Below are positions 1 through 7,609 of a DNA stretch of 64,000 nt, in pieces. The notes beneath the pieces are model-generated. The model made no database searches. It was not told the DNA's origin and worked only from the letters and a program-made list of their open reading frames with translations. The position numbers were made by a program, and so were the translations under genes. The stretch is taken from positions 310,001-374,000 of the forward strand of contig NZ_MVOI01000002.1 of NCBI RefSeq assembly GCF_002283555.1, read 5' to 3'. This DNA comes from Rubrivirga sp. SAORIC476. Its GTDB lineage: Bacteria; Bacteroidota; Rhodothermia; Rhodothermales; Rubricoccaceae. Position 1 is the first letter of the stretch. Each line of letters starts with the position of its first letter.

Positions 1-517
1 GGATCTGCTCCTGGCGCGGCAACACCAGCTCCGTCTTGTTGTGGAGCACGAGCACCTCGCGGCGCCGCGTCTGGTAGATCTCGCCGACGACGATCTCGTC
101 GATCAGCTCGGAGTACTCGCGGTGGATGTTCTCCTTCTCGATGTCGCGGATCCGCTGGCGGAACGTCTGGAGCGCGGCCTGGACGGCGCGGCGGCCGAAG
201 TCCTCGATGTGGATCTGGACGGCCACCTCGTCCTCGATGTCATACTCCTCGTCGATCTGGACCGCGTCGGTGTACTCGATCTGGAGGACGGGGTCCTCGA
301 GGTCGTAGTCCTCCACCACCTCGCGGACGTGGAGGATCTGGTAGTCGCCGTTGTCGGGGTTGAAGACGATCTGGAACGCCTCCGGGTCGTCGGCGCCGTA
401 GCGCTTCTTGATCATCGCCCGGAACACGTCCTCGATGATCACCTGGAGCGTGTCGCGGTCGATCTCCTTCTCGCGCGCGATCTCGGCGAAGGAAGAGACG
501 AGGACGGTGGACTGCAT
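1..517 (-). CDS. nusA: Transcription termination/antitermination factor NusA, N-terminal part (runs off the window)
   Basis: Only the first 172 residues are visible; the gene continues past position 1. NusA binds RNA polymerase and controls pausing, termination and antitermination in the cytoplasm. The visible part holds the NusA N-terminal RNAP-binding domain. It opens MQSTVLVSSFAEIAREK, has the family helix around IEDVFRAMIKKRYG, then an acidic stretch rich in D/E. The start of the S1 RNA-binding domain (GEIYQTRR...) comes from about residue 140. The ATG at 517 begins exactly where family members begin. It lies 81 bases after rimP, the usual rimP-nusA order, so both are probably one transcript from upstream of rimP. 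The KH domains lie outside the window. Confidence 0.95.
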   Translation of the reverse strand, partial: MQSTVLVSSFAEIAREKEIDRDTLQVIIEDVFRAMIKKRYGADDPEAFQIVFNPDNGDYQILHVREVVEDYDLEDPVLQIEYTDAVQIDEEYDIEDEVAVQIHIEDFGRRAVQAALQTFRQRIRDIEKENIHREYSELIDEIVVGEIYQTRRREVLVLHNKTELVLPRQEQI

Positions 518-598
518 AGAGTTGTCGGTGGTCGGTTTCCGGCGGGCGAAGGGCGTCGTTGTCAGGCGGGCGACCGAGGGCCGGTCACCGGAAACGGG

Positions 599-1069
599 TT
601 ACCAGGGAAGGACGACGCGGGCGTCGCGGATGGCATCGAAGGGGATGGGCGCCGTCTCGCCGTCGAGCACCAGCGCGCCGTCCTCGACGGCGAGCAGCTC
701 GCCCTGAACGGTCACGAGTTCGCTCTCGGCCCGCTCGACGGACACGGCGAGCGTGCGGCCGACGTGCTGCGGGTACTGGCGCGGATCGGCGATGGGACGG
801 TCGGCCCCCGGCGTCGATACGTCGAGGCGGTACGTGCCCTTGACGACGTCCTCGGTGTCGAGCAGGAAGCCGAGCGAGCGGCTCAGCGCCGTCAGGTCGT
901 CGGAGCCGGCGCCCGTCGGAGAGTCGACGAAGACCTCCACGACGCGGCTGCCCTGAAAGCCACGCACCTCCACACCGAGCACGAACAGGTCGGTGTCGGC
1001 GACGGCTTCCTCGGCGAAGCCGCGGATGCGGTCGGCGAGAGAGGGGGTGACGGGGGGCTGGACGGACAC
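599..1069 (-). CDS. rimP: Ribosome maturation factor RimP
   Basis: RimP assists late assembly of the 30S subunit in the cytoplasm. The 156-residue product has the N-terminal alpha/beta domain (LADRIRGFAEE, then VEVFVDSPTG) followed by DDLTALSRSLGFLLD, the signature region of the family. The C-terminal SH3-like barrel ends in DGALVLDG and RVVLPW. Length is typical. No ATG precedes the conserved core, so I use GTG at 1069, giving MSVQPPVTPSLADR; the open frame extends further upstream but looks non-coding. The leader between 1070 and 1254 carries two strong hairpins and a candidate promoter, which suggests regulation before the rimP-nusA operon. Function is confident; the start is moderately so. 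Confidence 0.9.
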   Translation of the reverse strand: MSVQPPVTPSLADRIRGFAEEAVADTDLFVLGVEVRGFQGSRVVEVFVDSPTGAGSDDLTALSRSLGFLLDTEDVVKGTYRLDVSTPGADRPIADPRQYPQHVGRTLAVSVERAESELVTVQGELLAVEDGALVLDGETAPIPFDAIRDARVVLPW

Positions 1070-1101
1070 GTGGGCGAAAACGGAGGAGGGGGAGACGGAA
1101 A

Positions 1102-1125
1102 ACGCCCGTTCGGCGGAACGGGCGT
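1102..1125. terminator. Perfect 10-bp hairpin in the rimP leader
   Basis: ACGCCCGTTC pairs with GAACGGGCGT around a 4-base loop. Read on the minus strand the stem is followed at once by TTTT, the form of an intrinsic terminator. It lies about 30 bases before the rimP start, so it could be an attenuator of rimP-nusA rather than the end of the upstream cytochrome gene. Confidence 0.6.
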
Positions 1126-1176
1126 CGCTCGGGCGGCCGGACGGGGGTGAGACCCGGGCGGGGCGCCAAACACAAC

Positions 1177-1195
1177 GGACGGCCGAGGGCCGTCC
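1177..1195. terminator. Second hairpin in the rimP leader
   Basis: GGACGGCC (1177-1184) pairs with GGCCGTCC (1188-1195) around a 3-base loop. On the minus strand GTTGTGTTTGG follows, only moderately T-rich. It lies between the candidate promoter and the 1102-1125 hairpin, so it could terminate, or be part of an alternative fold. Confidence 0.45.
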
Positions 1196-1223
1196 AGGCT
1201 GCTCGCTCTGCCGAGGAGCGTCC

Positions 1224-1254
1224 GAAAGGTACGGACGAGGCTCGGGCGTCGCAA
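1224..1254 (-). promoter_or_regulatory. Candidate Bacteroidota-type promoter for rimP-nusA
   Basis: On the minus strand TTG (1254-1252) is followed after 20 bases by TACCTTTC (1231-1224). This resembles the Bacteroidota sigma-A pattern TTG-n19-TAnnTTTG. Transcription would start near 1217 and give a leader of about 150 nt that holds both hairpins. Confidence 0.45.
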
Positions 1255-1308
1255 TCCATCCAACACCCCGAGACCTCCCCAGATCCGCGCTTTCGTGTGC
1301 ATAATGCG

Positions 1309-3393
1309 TTATGTCCCGTCCCGGACGACCGCGACGCGCCGGACCGCCCCGCCCGCCTGGACCACGTAGAGCCCAGCTCCCAGATCGCGAGCGACGCCCG
1401 GCCAGCGACCCCGGGCCAGGGGGGTTCCGGACGAGGAGTAGACCCCGGCATCGGACCCTAGGGGCACCGCGTCGGCGCGCGGCCACCCGAACACCGTCGG
1501 CGCGGTCCAGAGCGGGACGACGGTCTCCCCCACCCGGACGCCCGCCGACAGCGGCCCCACCAGATCGGGATCGAGGCGGACTGCTTCGCGCCAGTCGTCG
1601 GCGGGGTCGAGGCCGTTCATCGTCTGCACGATGCCCAGCAGCAGCCTGGTCTCGGCGTCCCACGGGTCGAGTCTGGCGGCCTCCCCCAGTTCTGGCTCCG
1701 CCCGGTCGAGCCGTCCCTGGCCCAGGAGAAAGCGTCCGTGCTCGCGCCGGGTCTCGGGCCGACGCGGCTGGGCCGACACGGCCTCGATGAAACGACTCTT
1801 CGCCCCGAGGTCCGATCCGGCGTCGGCGAGGGCGCGGGCGAGGGTTTCGAGGCGCTGAGGGCGCGTGCGGGCGTCCGCCAGGGCGACGGCCTGCTCCAGC
1901 GGCCCGACGGCGTCTGGCGCGCGGCCGGCCTGGAGGAGCGCGACGCCCAGCAGGAAGCGCGCGTCCCCCCAGTCGGCGGGTGCGTCGAGGCGGTCCAGCG
2001 CGATGCGGATGAACTCGGCGCCCCGCGCGAGGGCGTCGGGCCGGTTCGACTGGACGCCGTACGATACCGCCGCCATGCCTTCGTAGAGCCCGCCGAGATC
2101 GCCCTCCCGGTCCGCCTCGATGAGCGGGGCGACGAGGCCGGAGCGCCCGACCTCGGGACGCGGGCTCGGCGCCGGACCGTCCACGACCCGGATCCAGTGG
2201 TCGGTGAACGACGAGTGCGGCGCGTCATCGGCCTCGACACGGGGCATGTGGCAGGACACGCAGCCCGTCGGGGCGGTGTGCTCGGCCCGGAGCGCGGCCG
2301 GGACGGCATCGGCCACCGACGCGTGGCACGTCACGCAGGCGGCGCTCTGCGCGCCCGGCGGACGCGCCTCGAATCCCCGGTGCGGGTCGTGGCACGTCAC
2401 GCACTCCAGCGGCGCCTCCGTGCGGACGGTCGCCTCGAAGCACGCGCTCGCCTGCATCCGGGCGGCGTGCGACACGACGGCGACGCCGTCGCCGCCCTCC
2501 GCGACACCCGGCACGGCGAACAGCGCCTCGTGGGCCGAGAGCGGGCGCCCAGGGCGGAACGAGTACGCCGTCTCGCCCTGCCGGTACACGTCGAGGGTGG
2601 CGTGGAGATGGCACTGGCTGCACACGTCCAGCCGGAGGTCCAGCGGCAGCCAGACCGGGTTCACGATGGTCGGATCGGGCCCCTCCGCCGGACCGTCAGA
2701 CGCGAGCCGCGCCTCGACGTGGACCGAGCCCGGCCCGTGGCACCGCTCGCAGCCGATGCCCTCGGGGATCGACGCGAACGCGTCCTCGACGCCCACGACC
2801 GGCTCCGGGACCGCATTGTGACACGACATGCAGCCGTCCGGCATCGTCCGCCCGAAGCGCGGGTTGCTCTCGCGGTAGCCGGGCGAAAAGTCCCACCGGC
2901 CGCCGTCCTGCGTGTACCACGTCAGCGGGAGTTCGACGAGGCGGTCGCCGCGGCGGGCGAAGTAGGTCCGCGCGGCGTCGCCCGAGCCGACGACGATCTC
3001 CATCGGGCGTACGAGGCGGGCCACCTCGGCGCCGTCGGGGGCGAACTGGCGCTCCTCCTGGGCGAGGCCGTCGGGCGTCTCGATGACGCGGTACGCGAAG
3101 CCGGTGTGCGGGTCCACCAGCGGCTCGTCCAGCACCGGCTCGATGCGCGTCTCGGGGGTCAGTGGGTACGACGCGTTCGCCATCCCGTGCGTCGCGTACG
3201 CCTCGGCGATCTCCCCGTGGCACGTCGCGCAGGTCGCCGCGCCGACGTAGCTCGCGTCGGCGCCGAGGTTGGAAAAGGCAGGCGCCTCGGGGCCGCTCGC
3301 GCACCCGGCCAGCAGGAGAAGCACGACCGCGGACGACGTGCGGACGCCCCCGCGTGCACGCTCTCGCCGAGTCCGAGCGCGCCCGCCTCTCAC
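1309..3393 (-). CDS. Seven-heme c-type cytochrome lipoprotein with TPR-like C-terminal region
   Basis: A predicted exported multiheme electron carrier. The N-terminus is Arg-rich, then AVVLLLLAGC gives a lipobox with Cys31. Seven CxxCH heme sites are visible: residues 55-59, 188-192, 215-219, 258-262, 331-335, 353-357 and 378-382. From about 420 to 600 the sequence turns into Ala/Leu/Arg-rich helical repeats (GVALLQAGRAPDAVGPLEQA and similar) like TPRs. The last 45 residues (GVYSSSG...LGAGLYVVQAGG...VVRDGT) resemble a degenerate T9SS sorting domain. No ATG fits. GTG at 3393 overlaps the nadB stop as GTGA, implying translational coupling, and supplies a complete signal peptide; the next GTG, 3324, would leave almost none. 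Redox partner unknown. Confidence 0.85.
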   Translation of the reverse strand: MRGGRARTRRERARGGVRTSSAVVLLLLAGCASGPEAPAFSNLGADASYVGAATCATCHGEIAEAYATHGMANASYPLTPETRIEPVLDEPLVDPHTGFAYRVIETPDGLAQEERQFAPDGAEVARLVRPMEIVVGSGDAARTYFARRGDRLVELPLTWYTQDGGRWDFSPGYRESNPRFGRTMPDGCMSCHNAVPEPVVGVEDAFASIPEGIGCERCHGPGSVHVEARLASDGPAEGPDPTIVNPVWLPLDLRLDVCSQCHLHATLDVYRQGETAYSFRPGRPLSAHEALFAVPGVAEGGDGVAVVSHAARMQASACFEATVRTEAPLECVTCHDPHRGFEARPPGAQSAACVTCHASVADAVPAALRAEHTAPTGCVSCHMPRVEADDAPHSSFTDHWIRVVDGPAPSPRPEVGRSGLVAPLIEADREGDLGGLYEGMAAVSYGVQSNRPDALARGAEFIRIALDRLDAPADWGDARFLLGVALLQAGRAPDAVGPLEQAVALADARTRPQRLETLARALADAGSDLGAKSRFIEAVSAQPRRPETRREHGRFLLGQGRLDRAEPELGEAARLDPWDAETRLLLGIVQTMNGLDPADDWREAVRLDPDLVGPLSAGVRVGETVVPLWTAPTVFGWPRADAVPLGSDAGVYSSSGTPLARGRWPGVARDLGAGLYVVQAGGAVRRVAVVRDGT

Positions 3394-5006
3394 TCCCCGC
3401 CCCCGGCGTTGACGAGCGTGTCGTGCCGCTGGGCCGGGTCCGTCTCCGGGAAGTCGGCCATGAAGTGGAGGCCGCGGCTCTCGTGGCGGCGCTGGGCGCA
3501 CGACACGACGAGGTGGGCGATTGCCGACAGGTTGCGCAGTTCGCACAGCTCGGCCGAGATGCGCGTCCGCTGGTAGAACTCCTCCGTCTCCTGGTGGATC
3601 AGGTCGATGCGCCGCGCCGCCCGCGCCAGCCGGTGCTGGCTCCGCACGATGCCGACGTAGCCCTGCATCACCCGTCGCAGCTCCTCGCGGTTGTGCGACA
3701 CCAGGATCCACTCGCTCGGGTTCTCCGCGTTCGACTCGTCCCAGTCCGGGATGCGGTCCTCGTGGCCGTGCTCGGCGGCGTAGGCCGTCGCCGGTCCGAC
3801 CGCGTTGTGGGCATAGACGAGCGCCTCCAGGATCGAGTTGGACGCCAGCCGGTTGGCCCCGTGGAGGCCCGAGCACGTCACCTCGCCGCAAGCGAACAGC
3901 CCCGCGATGGACGTCTGGCCGACTGTGTCGACCACGACGCCGCCGCACGTGTAGTGAGCCGCCGGGACGACCGGGATCGGGCCCGTCGTCATGTCGAGGC
4001 CGTGCTGGAGCAGCGTCTCCTGGATGTTCGGGAAGTGGCGGATGACCGCCTCGGATGGCTTGTGGGAGATGTCCAGCCAGACGTGCTCGTCGCCCCGCTT
4101 CTTCATCTGGTCGTCGATGGCGCGGGCCACGATGTCGCGCGGGGCCAGCTCCTCGCGGTCGTCGTAGGCGGGCATGAAGCGCTCGCCGGCCAGGTTGGTC
4201 AGCAGGCCGCCGTCGCCGCGAACGGCCTCGGTGATCAGGAAGCTCCGCCCGTCGAAGTCTGCCCCGGGCAGGTAGAGGCTCGTCGGGTGGAACTGGATGA
4301 ACTCCATGTTGGCGACGACCGCACGGGCGCGGTAGGCCATCGCGATGCCGTCGCCGGTGGCGACGGTCGGGTTGGTGGTGTGCTGGTAGACCTGGCCCGC
4401 GCCGCCCGCCGCGAGCAGCGTCACCCGCGCCAGGACGGTGTGGACGACGCCGGTCGTGCTGTCCAGCACGTAGGCGCCGTAGCAGTGGATCGGGTCGCCC
4501 GCGACGGGCTCCTCGCCCAACTGGTGCTCGGTGAGCAGGTTGACCGCGTAGTGGTATTCGAGGACGGTGATGTTGGCGCTCCGGCGGACCGCCGTCAGCA
4601 GCGCGCGCTCGACCTCACGGCCCGTCATGTCCTCGGCGTGGACGATGCGGTCGGCCGAGTGGCCGCCCTCGCGTCCCAGATGGAGGTCGCCGTCCGGGTC
4701 CCGGTCGAACTGGGCGCCGAGGTCGATCAGGTCGCGGATCCGCTCGGGGCCTTCGGAGACCACCATCCGCACCACGTCCTCGTGGCACAACCCCGCGCCC
4801 GCGACGAGGGTGTCCTCGACGTGCGCCTCGATGCCGTCCTCGGGGTCCATCACGGCCGCGATGCCGCCCTGGGCGTAGTTCGTGTTGCTCTCCGCCGACT
4901 CCTTCTTGGTGACGACGCAAACGGTCCCGTGCTCGGCAGCGCGGAGGGCGAACGAGAGCCCGGCGACGCCGGAGCCGATGACCAGAAAATCGTAGCGGGT
5001 GCGCAT
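3390..5006 (-). CDS. nadB: L-aspartate oxidase
   Basis: This flavoenzyme oxidises L-aspartate to iminoaspartate, the first step of de novo NAD synthesis, in the cytoplasm. The FAD-binding Rossmann motif GSGVAG is at residues 11-16. QGGIAAVMDPEDG, the substrate-site region FIQFHPTSLY, CGGVVVDTVG, and HGANRLASNSILEALVYA follow in family order, with a helical C-terminus. At 538 residues it has the usual length. ATG at 5006 sits just before the FAD motif; the in-frame extension to 5105 is not conserved-looking. No nadA or nadC is nearby. Instead the gene overlaps the downstream multiheme cytochrome by GTGA, an unusual partner. Confidence 0.95.
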   Translation of the reverse strand: MRTRYDFLVIGSGVAGLSFALRAAEHGTVCVVTKKESAESNTNYAQGGIAAVMDPEDGIEAHVEDTLVAGAGLCHEDVVRMVVSEGPERIRDLIDLGAQFDRDPDGDLHLGREGGHSADRIVHAEDMTGREVERALLTAVRRSANITVLEYHYAVNLLTEHQLGEEPVAGDPIHCYGAYVLDSTTGVVHTVLARVTLLAAGGAGQVYQHTTNPTVATGDGIAMAYRARAVVANMEFIQFHPTSLYLPGADFDGRSFLITEAVRGDGGLLTNLAGERFMPAYDDREELAPRDIVARAIDDQMKKRGDEHVWLDISHKPSEAVIRHFPNIQETLLQHGLDMTTGPIPVVPAAHYTCGGVVVDTVGQTSIAGLFACGEVTCSGLHGANRLASNSILEALVYAHNAVGPATAYAAEHGHEDRIPDWDESNAENPSEWILVSHNREELRRVMQGYVGIVRSQHRLARAARRIDLIHQETEEFYQRTRISAELCELRNLSAIAHLVVSCAQRRHESRGLHFMADFPETDPAQRHDTLVNAGGGE

Positions 5007-5122
5007 GCGGCCGGGGTGTTTCCGGGAGGTTAACGCCGTCCCGACCCGTACGGGCGCTCGCCGAGTCAGCCCAGGCTCCACCCGAGGTCGGCCGCTCAGA
5101 GCCACGTTCGGCCACTGATGCC

Positions 5123-5130
5123 TACGTTTG
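5123..5130 (+). promoter_or_regulatory. -7 box TACGTTTG
   Basis: This matches the Bacteroidota consensus TAnnTTTG exactly. It lies 27 bases before the ATG at 5150, leaving a leader of roughly 13 nt. No clear TTG is seen at -33. Confidence 0.6.
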
Positions 5131-5149
5131 GGTCCCCACCCTCCTCCTC

Positions 5150-5509
5150 ATGTCGCGTCTCGCCCTCCTCGTTCTCCCCCTCGTCGTCGCCGGATGCGCC
5201 GGCTCCTCACCGCTGGTCGCCACCGACCTCGCACGCTCTACCTGGGCCGAGCGCTGTCCGGGCAGTACGCCTGACCTCGCCTACCTCCGCCTGGACCCTG
5301 ACGGCTCCTTCGCGTGGAGCTATTCGGATCCCAATGCGGTCGAGACCGACTCCGGCGATACGTGGTCCGTCGAGGGAACGACGCTCACCATCTCGTGGAA
5401 CGACGGCTTCGCAGTGACGACCTACGACCTCCGCTCGTTCGACACGGGGCGCCTCCAGGGCTCGTCCACGAAGACGTGCGGCGACACGGCCTCATTCGAG
5501 CGGGTCTGA
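5150..5509 (+). CDS. Small lipoprotein, unknown function
   Basis: A 119-residue predicted lipoprotein: MSRLALLVLPLVVAGC is a short signal peptide with Cys16 as lipidation site. The mature part has two more cysteines (ERCPGS and TKTCGDT) that may pair. Alternating strand-like segments such as YLRLDPDGSFAW and TTLTISWNDGFAVTTYDL suggest a small beta fold. I recognise no family. The gene stands alone, with its own -7 box at 5123-5130 and a convergent neighbour 9 bases beyond its stop. Coding status is supported by the promoter, the signal peptide and codon structure. Confidence 0.7.
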   Translation: MSRLALLVLPLVVAGCAGSSPLVATDLARSTWAERCPGSTPDLAYLRLDPDGSFAWSYSDPNAVETDSGDTWSVEGTTLTISWNDGFAVTTYDLRSFDTGRLQGSSTKTCGDTASFERV

Positions 5510-5518
5510 CGCGCGGCC

Positions 5519-5926
5519 TTACTGTGCCCGGCACTGGCCGCCCACCCACACCACTGTGGGCTCGGGCGTCACCGCGCAGTCTGACCCGAGGCCGAACTCG
5601 CGGTTGGCCTGCTCGTCCATCCGGGTGATCTCCTCGGCGGTCTGCACGATGGCCGCGGCCTCGCTCGCCTCGGCCGAGTAGACGGCGAAGTCGGTCGGGC
5701 CGCCGCACGCCTTGGCGCCGACGGGCACCGTGCGGCAGGCCGAGAGGCCGCTCGCCTCGGCGTCGCCGATGAGCCGGTCGAGGTCCGCCTCGGCGGCCTG
5801 GCGGGCCTGCTGGTAGACCTCGAAAGAGCCGAACGTCCCGAGGTCGCGGTCGTCGTCGACGAAGGCATTGCATCCGGCCCCCGCGAGTGCGGCCGAGAGG
5901 ACGAGGAGGGCTGGGAGGCAGCGCAT
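5519..5926 (-). CDS. Cys-rich small lipoprotein, paralogue of the next gene
   Basis: A 135-residue predicted lipoprotein with MRCLPALLVLSAALAGAGC and lipid Cys19. The mature domain contains ACRTVPVGAKACGGPTDFAVYSAE, then a long helix with MDEQANREFGLGSDC and a final GGQC, so four cysteines could form two disulfides. The neighbour at 6001-6429 shares the C-x2-P-x4-ACGGPTxFxVYS pattern and the spacing of the later cysteines, so the two arose by tandem duplication. The ATG at 5926 was chosen because it places the signal peptide at the N-terminus; an ATG nine codons upstream would add MPSVPFTPP. A near-match AACCTTGC lies 24 bases upstream. Function unknown. Confidence 0.75.
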   Translation of the reverse strand: MRCLPALLVLSAALAGAGCNAFVDDDRDLGTFGSFEVYQQARQAAEADLDRLIGDAEASGLSACRTVPVGAKACGGPTDFAVYSAEASEAAAIVQTAEEITRMDEQANREFGLGSDCAVTPEPTVVWVGGQCRAQ

Positions 5927-6000
5927 GGGTGGCGTGAAAGGAACCGACGGCAAGGTTCAGCCGGAGTCCGAGGTGGGGCAAGTCCAGACCGCGCGCCCTC

Positions 6001-6429
6001 CTACTCGTCGGCGACGCACCGGCCCTCACGGAGCGCGACCGGCGGGGGCGTGTAGGCCATGCACGTCGAGGCCCACTCGAACTGGGCGTTCGCGGCGCGG
6101 TCGAGCGCCACGAGGCGGGCCGCCAGCCGCTCGACCTCGCGCGCGTTCTCGTCCTCGGAGTAGACGACGAAGCTGGTGGGGCCGCCGCACGCCTGCTCGC
6201 TCGTCGGCGCGACGCGGCACGATGCCACCGCAGCCGCCGACGCGGTCCCCACCGCCGCGTCCAGGTCCGCGGCCGTGGCCTCGCGCTGAGCGCGGTAGTC
6301 GGCCTCGTCCTCGAACTCGATCGCGGCCGGGTCCGGCCCCGCCTGCCCCGGCAGCGGATCGGCGATGGGGCTGCACGCGGCCAGCAGGAACACCGTCAGC
6401 AGGACGAAAGCGGAGGCGGAGTGGCGCAT
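6001..6429 (-). CDS. Cys-rich small lipoprotein, paralogue of the downstream gene
   Basis: A 142-residue predicted lipoprotein: MRHSASAFVLLTVFLLAAC, lipid Cys19. The core SCRVAPTSEQACGGPTSFVVYSED, the helix with RAANAQFEWASTC and the terminal EGRC match the gene at 5519-5926 position by position. The CGGP-x-x-[FY]-x-VYS core is seen in other small envelope lipoproteins, but no activity is known to me. It starts 24 bases after prfB on the same strand, so it probably shares the prfB transcript. Confidence 0.75.
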   Translation of the reverse strand: MRHSASAFVLLTVFLLAACSPIADPLPGQAGPDPAAIEFEDEADYRAQREATAADLDAAVGTASAAAVASCRVAPTSEQACGGPTSFVVYSEDENAREVERLAARLVALDRAANAQFEWASTCMAYTPPPVALREGRCVADE

Positions 6430-6453
6430 CGGGGAGGTGGAGTCGGACCCCGT

Positions 6454-7560
6454 CTACTCTCCCACCTCCCGGCCCGTTTCCTGCAGCAGGTACGCCGTGA
6501 TGAACGTGTCGATGTCGCCGTCCATGACGGCCTGCACGTCGCCCACCTTGACCTCGGTGCGGTGGTCGTTGACGAGCGTGTACGGCTGGAAGACGTACGA
6601 GCGGATCTGCGAGCCCCACTCGATCTTTTTCTTGCCCGCCTCCTCGGCGTCCTTGGCCGCCTCCCGGATGGCCTGCTCCAGCGCGTAGATGCGCGACTTG
6701 AGCATCTGCATGGCCCGGTCGCGGTTCTGGAGCTGCGAGCGCTGCTCCGTCGATTCCGCCGTCACCCGTTCCTCCTGCCCGTTCGAAAGCGTGCCCGTCC
6801 AGATGTAGCGCGCGCCCGTCTCGACCTTGTTGACGTTCTGCCCGCCCTTGCCGCCCGAGCGGAACGTCTGCAGTTCCAGGTCGGCCGGGTTGAGGTCGAT
6901 CTCGATGGCGTCGTCGATCTCCGGGTAGACGAACACCGACGCGAACGAGGTCTGTCGCTTGTCCGCCGACCCGAACGGGCTGATGCGGACGAGGCGGTGG
7001 ACGCCGCTCTCGGCGCGGAGGTAGCCGTACGCCCAGCGGCCGTCCACGCGGAGCGAGGCGCTCTTGATGCCCGCCTCCTCGCCCTCCTGGTACTCCAGCA
7101 GCGTCGGGCTGTAGCCGTGGCGCTCGGCGTAGCGGGTGTACATGCGCAGGAGCATGTCGGCCCAGTCCTGCGCGTCGGTGCCACCCGCGCCCGAGTTGAT
7201 GGTCAGGATGGCCGTGCGGTGGTCGTCGGGCCCGGCGAGCATGCCGCGCAGTTCGAGCGCGTCGAGGGCCTTGGTGAGCGCCCGCTCCGCCTCGGCGACC
7301 ATCTCGGCGGTGTCCTCGCCATCCTCGTCGCCGATCTCGCGGTAGACCTCCAGGTCGTCGCGGAGGGCCAGCACGCGGTCGAACGCCTCGACCCAGTCGG
7401 TTTCGGCGGAGATCTCCTGCTCGGTGGCGGCGGCGGCCTCGGGGTCGTCCCAGTAGCCGGGCTCCAGGCGCTTGGCCTGGAGGCCCGCCAGCTGCTGGCG
7501 GCGGCCGTCGATGTCGAGGTAGCGGCCGAGGGTGTCGACGCGGTCGGAGAGGTCTGCCAT
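6454..7560 (-). CDS. prfB: Peptide chain release factor 2
   Basis: RF2 recognises UGA and UAA stop codons and triggers peptide release. The stop-codon tripeptide SPF is at residues 194-196 and the catalytic GGQ at 239-241 within SGGKGGQNVNK. INSGAGGTDAQDWA marks the core start. Length (368 aa) is normal. Unlike the many prfB genes with a +1 programmed frameshift after about codon 25, this frame is open from ATG 7560 straight through LGRYLDIDGRR, the region that aligns with the frameshift site in E. coli. Autoregulation by frameshifting is therefore absent. A -7 box, TACTTTCC, is 18 bases upstream. Confidence 0.95.
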   Translation of the reverse strand: MADLSDRVDTLGRYLDIDGRRQQLAGLQAKRLEPGYWDDPEAAAATEQEISAETDWVEAFDRVLALRDDLEVYREIGDEDGEDTAEMVAEAERALTKALDALELRGMLAGPDDHRTAILTINSGAGGTDAQDWADMLLRMYTRYAERHGYSPTLLEYQEGEEAGIKSASLRVDGRWAYGYLRAESGVHRLVRISPFGSADKRQTSFASVFVYPEIDDAIEIDLNPADLELQTFRSGGKGGQNVNKVETGARYIWTGTLSNGQEERVTAESTEQRSQLQNRDRAMQMLKSRIYALEQAIREAAKDAEEAGKKKIEWGSQIRSYVFQPYTLVNDHRTEVKVGDVQAVMDGDIDTFITAYLLQETGREVGE

Positions 7561-7578
7561 GGCGGGATCGGGGGGTCC

Positions 7579-7586
7579 GGAAAGTA
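7579..7586 (-). promoter_or_regulatory. -7-like box TACTTTCC before prfB
   Basis: It lies 18 bases upstream of the prfB ATG and belongs to the recurrent TA[C/G]nTTnn set in this window. No -33 TTG is evident. Confidence 0.4.
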
Positions 7587-7609
7587 CCGCCTCGCCCGAG
7601 GGCCGCGCG

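Noticed and set aside
892-1302. A 136-codon frame over the rimP leader and N-terminus
   Set aside because: Pro/Ser/Ala-rich, overlaps rimP in another frame and covers both hairpins.
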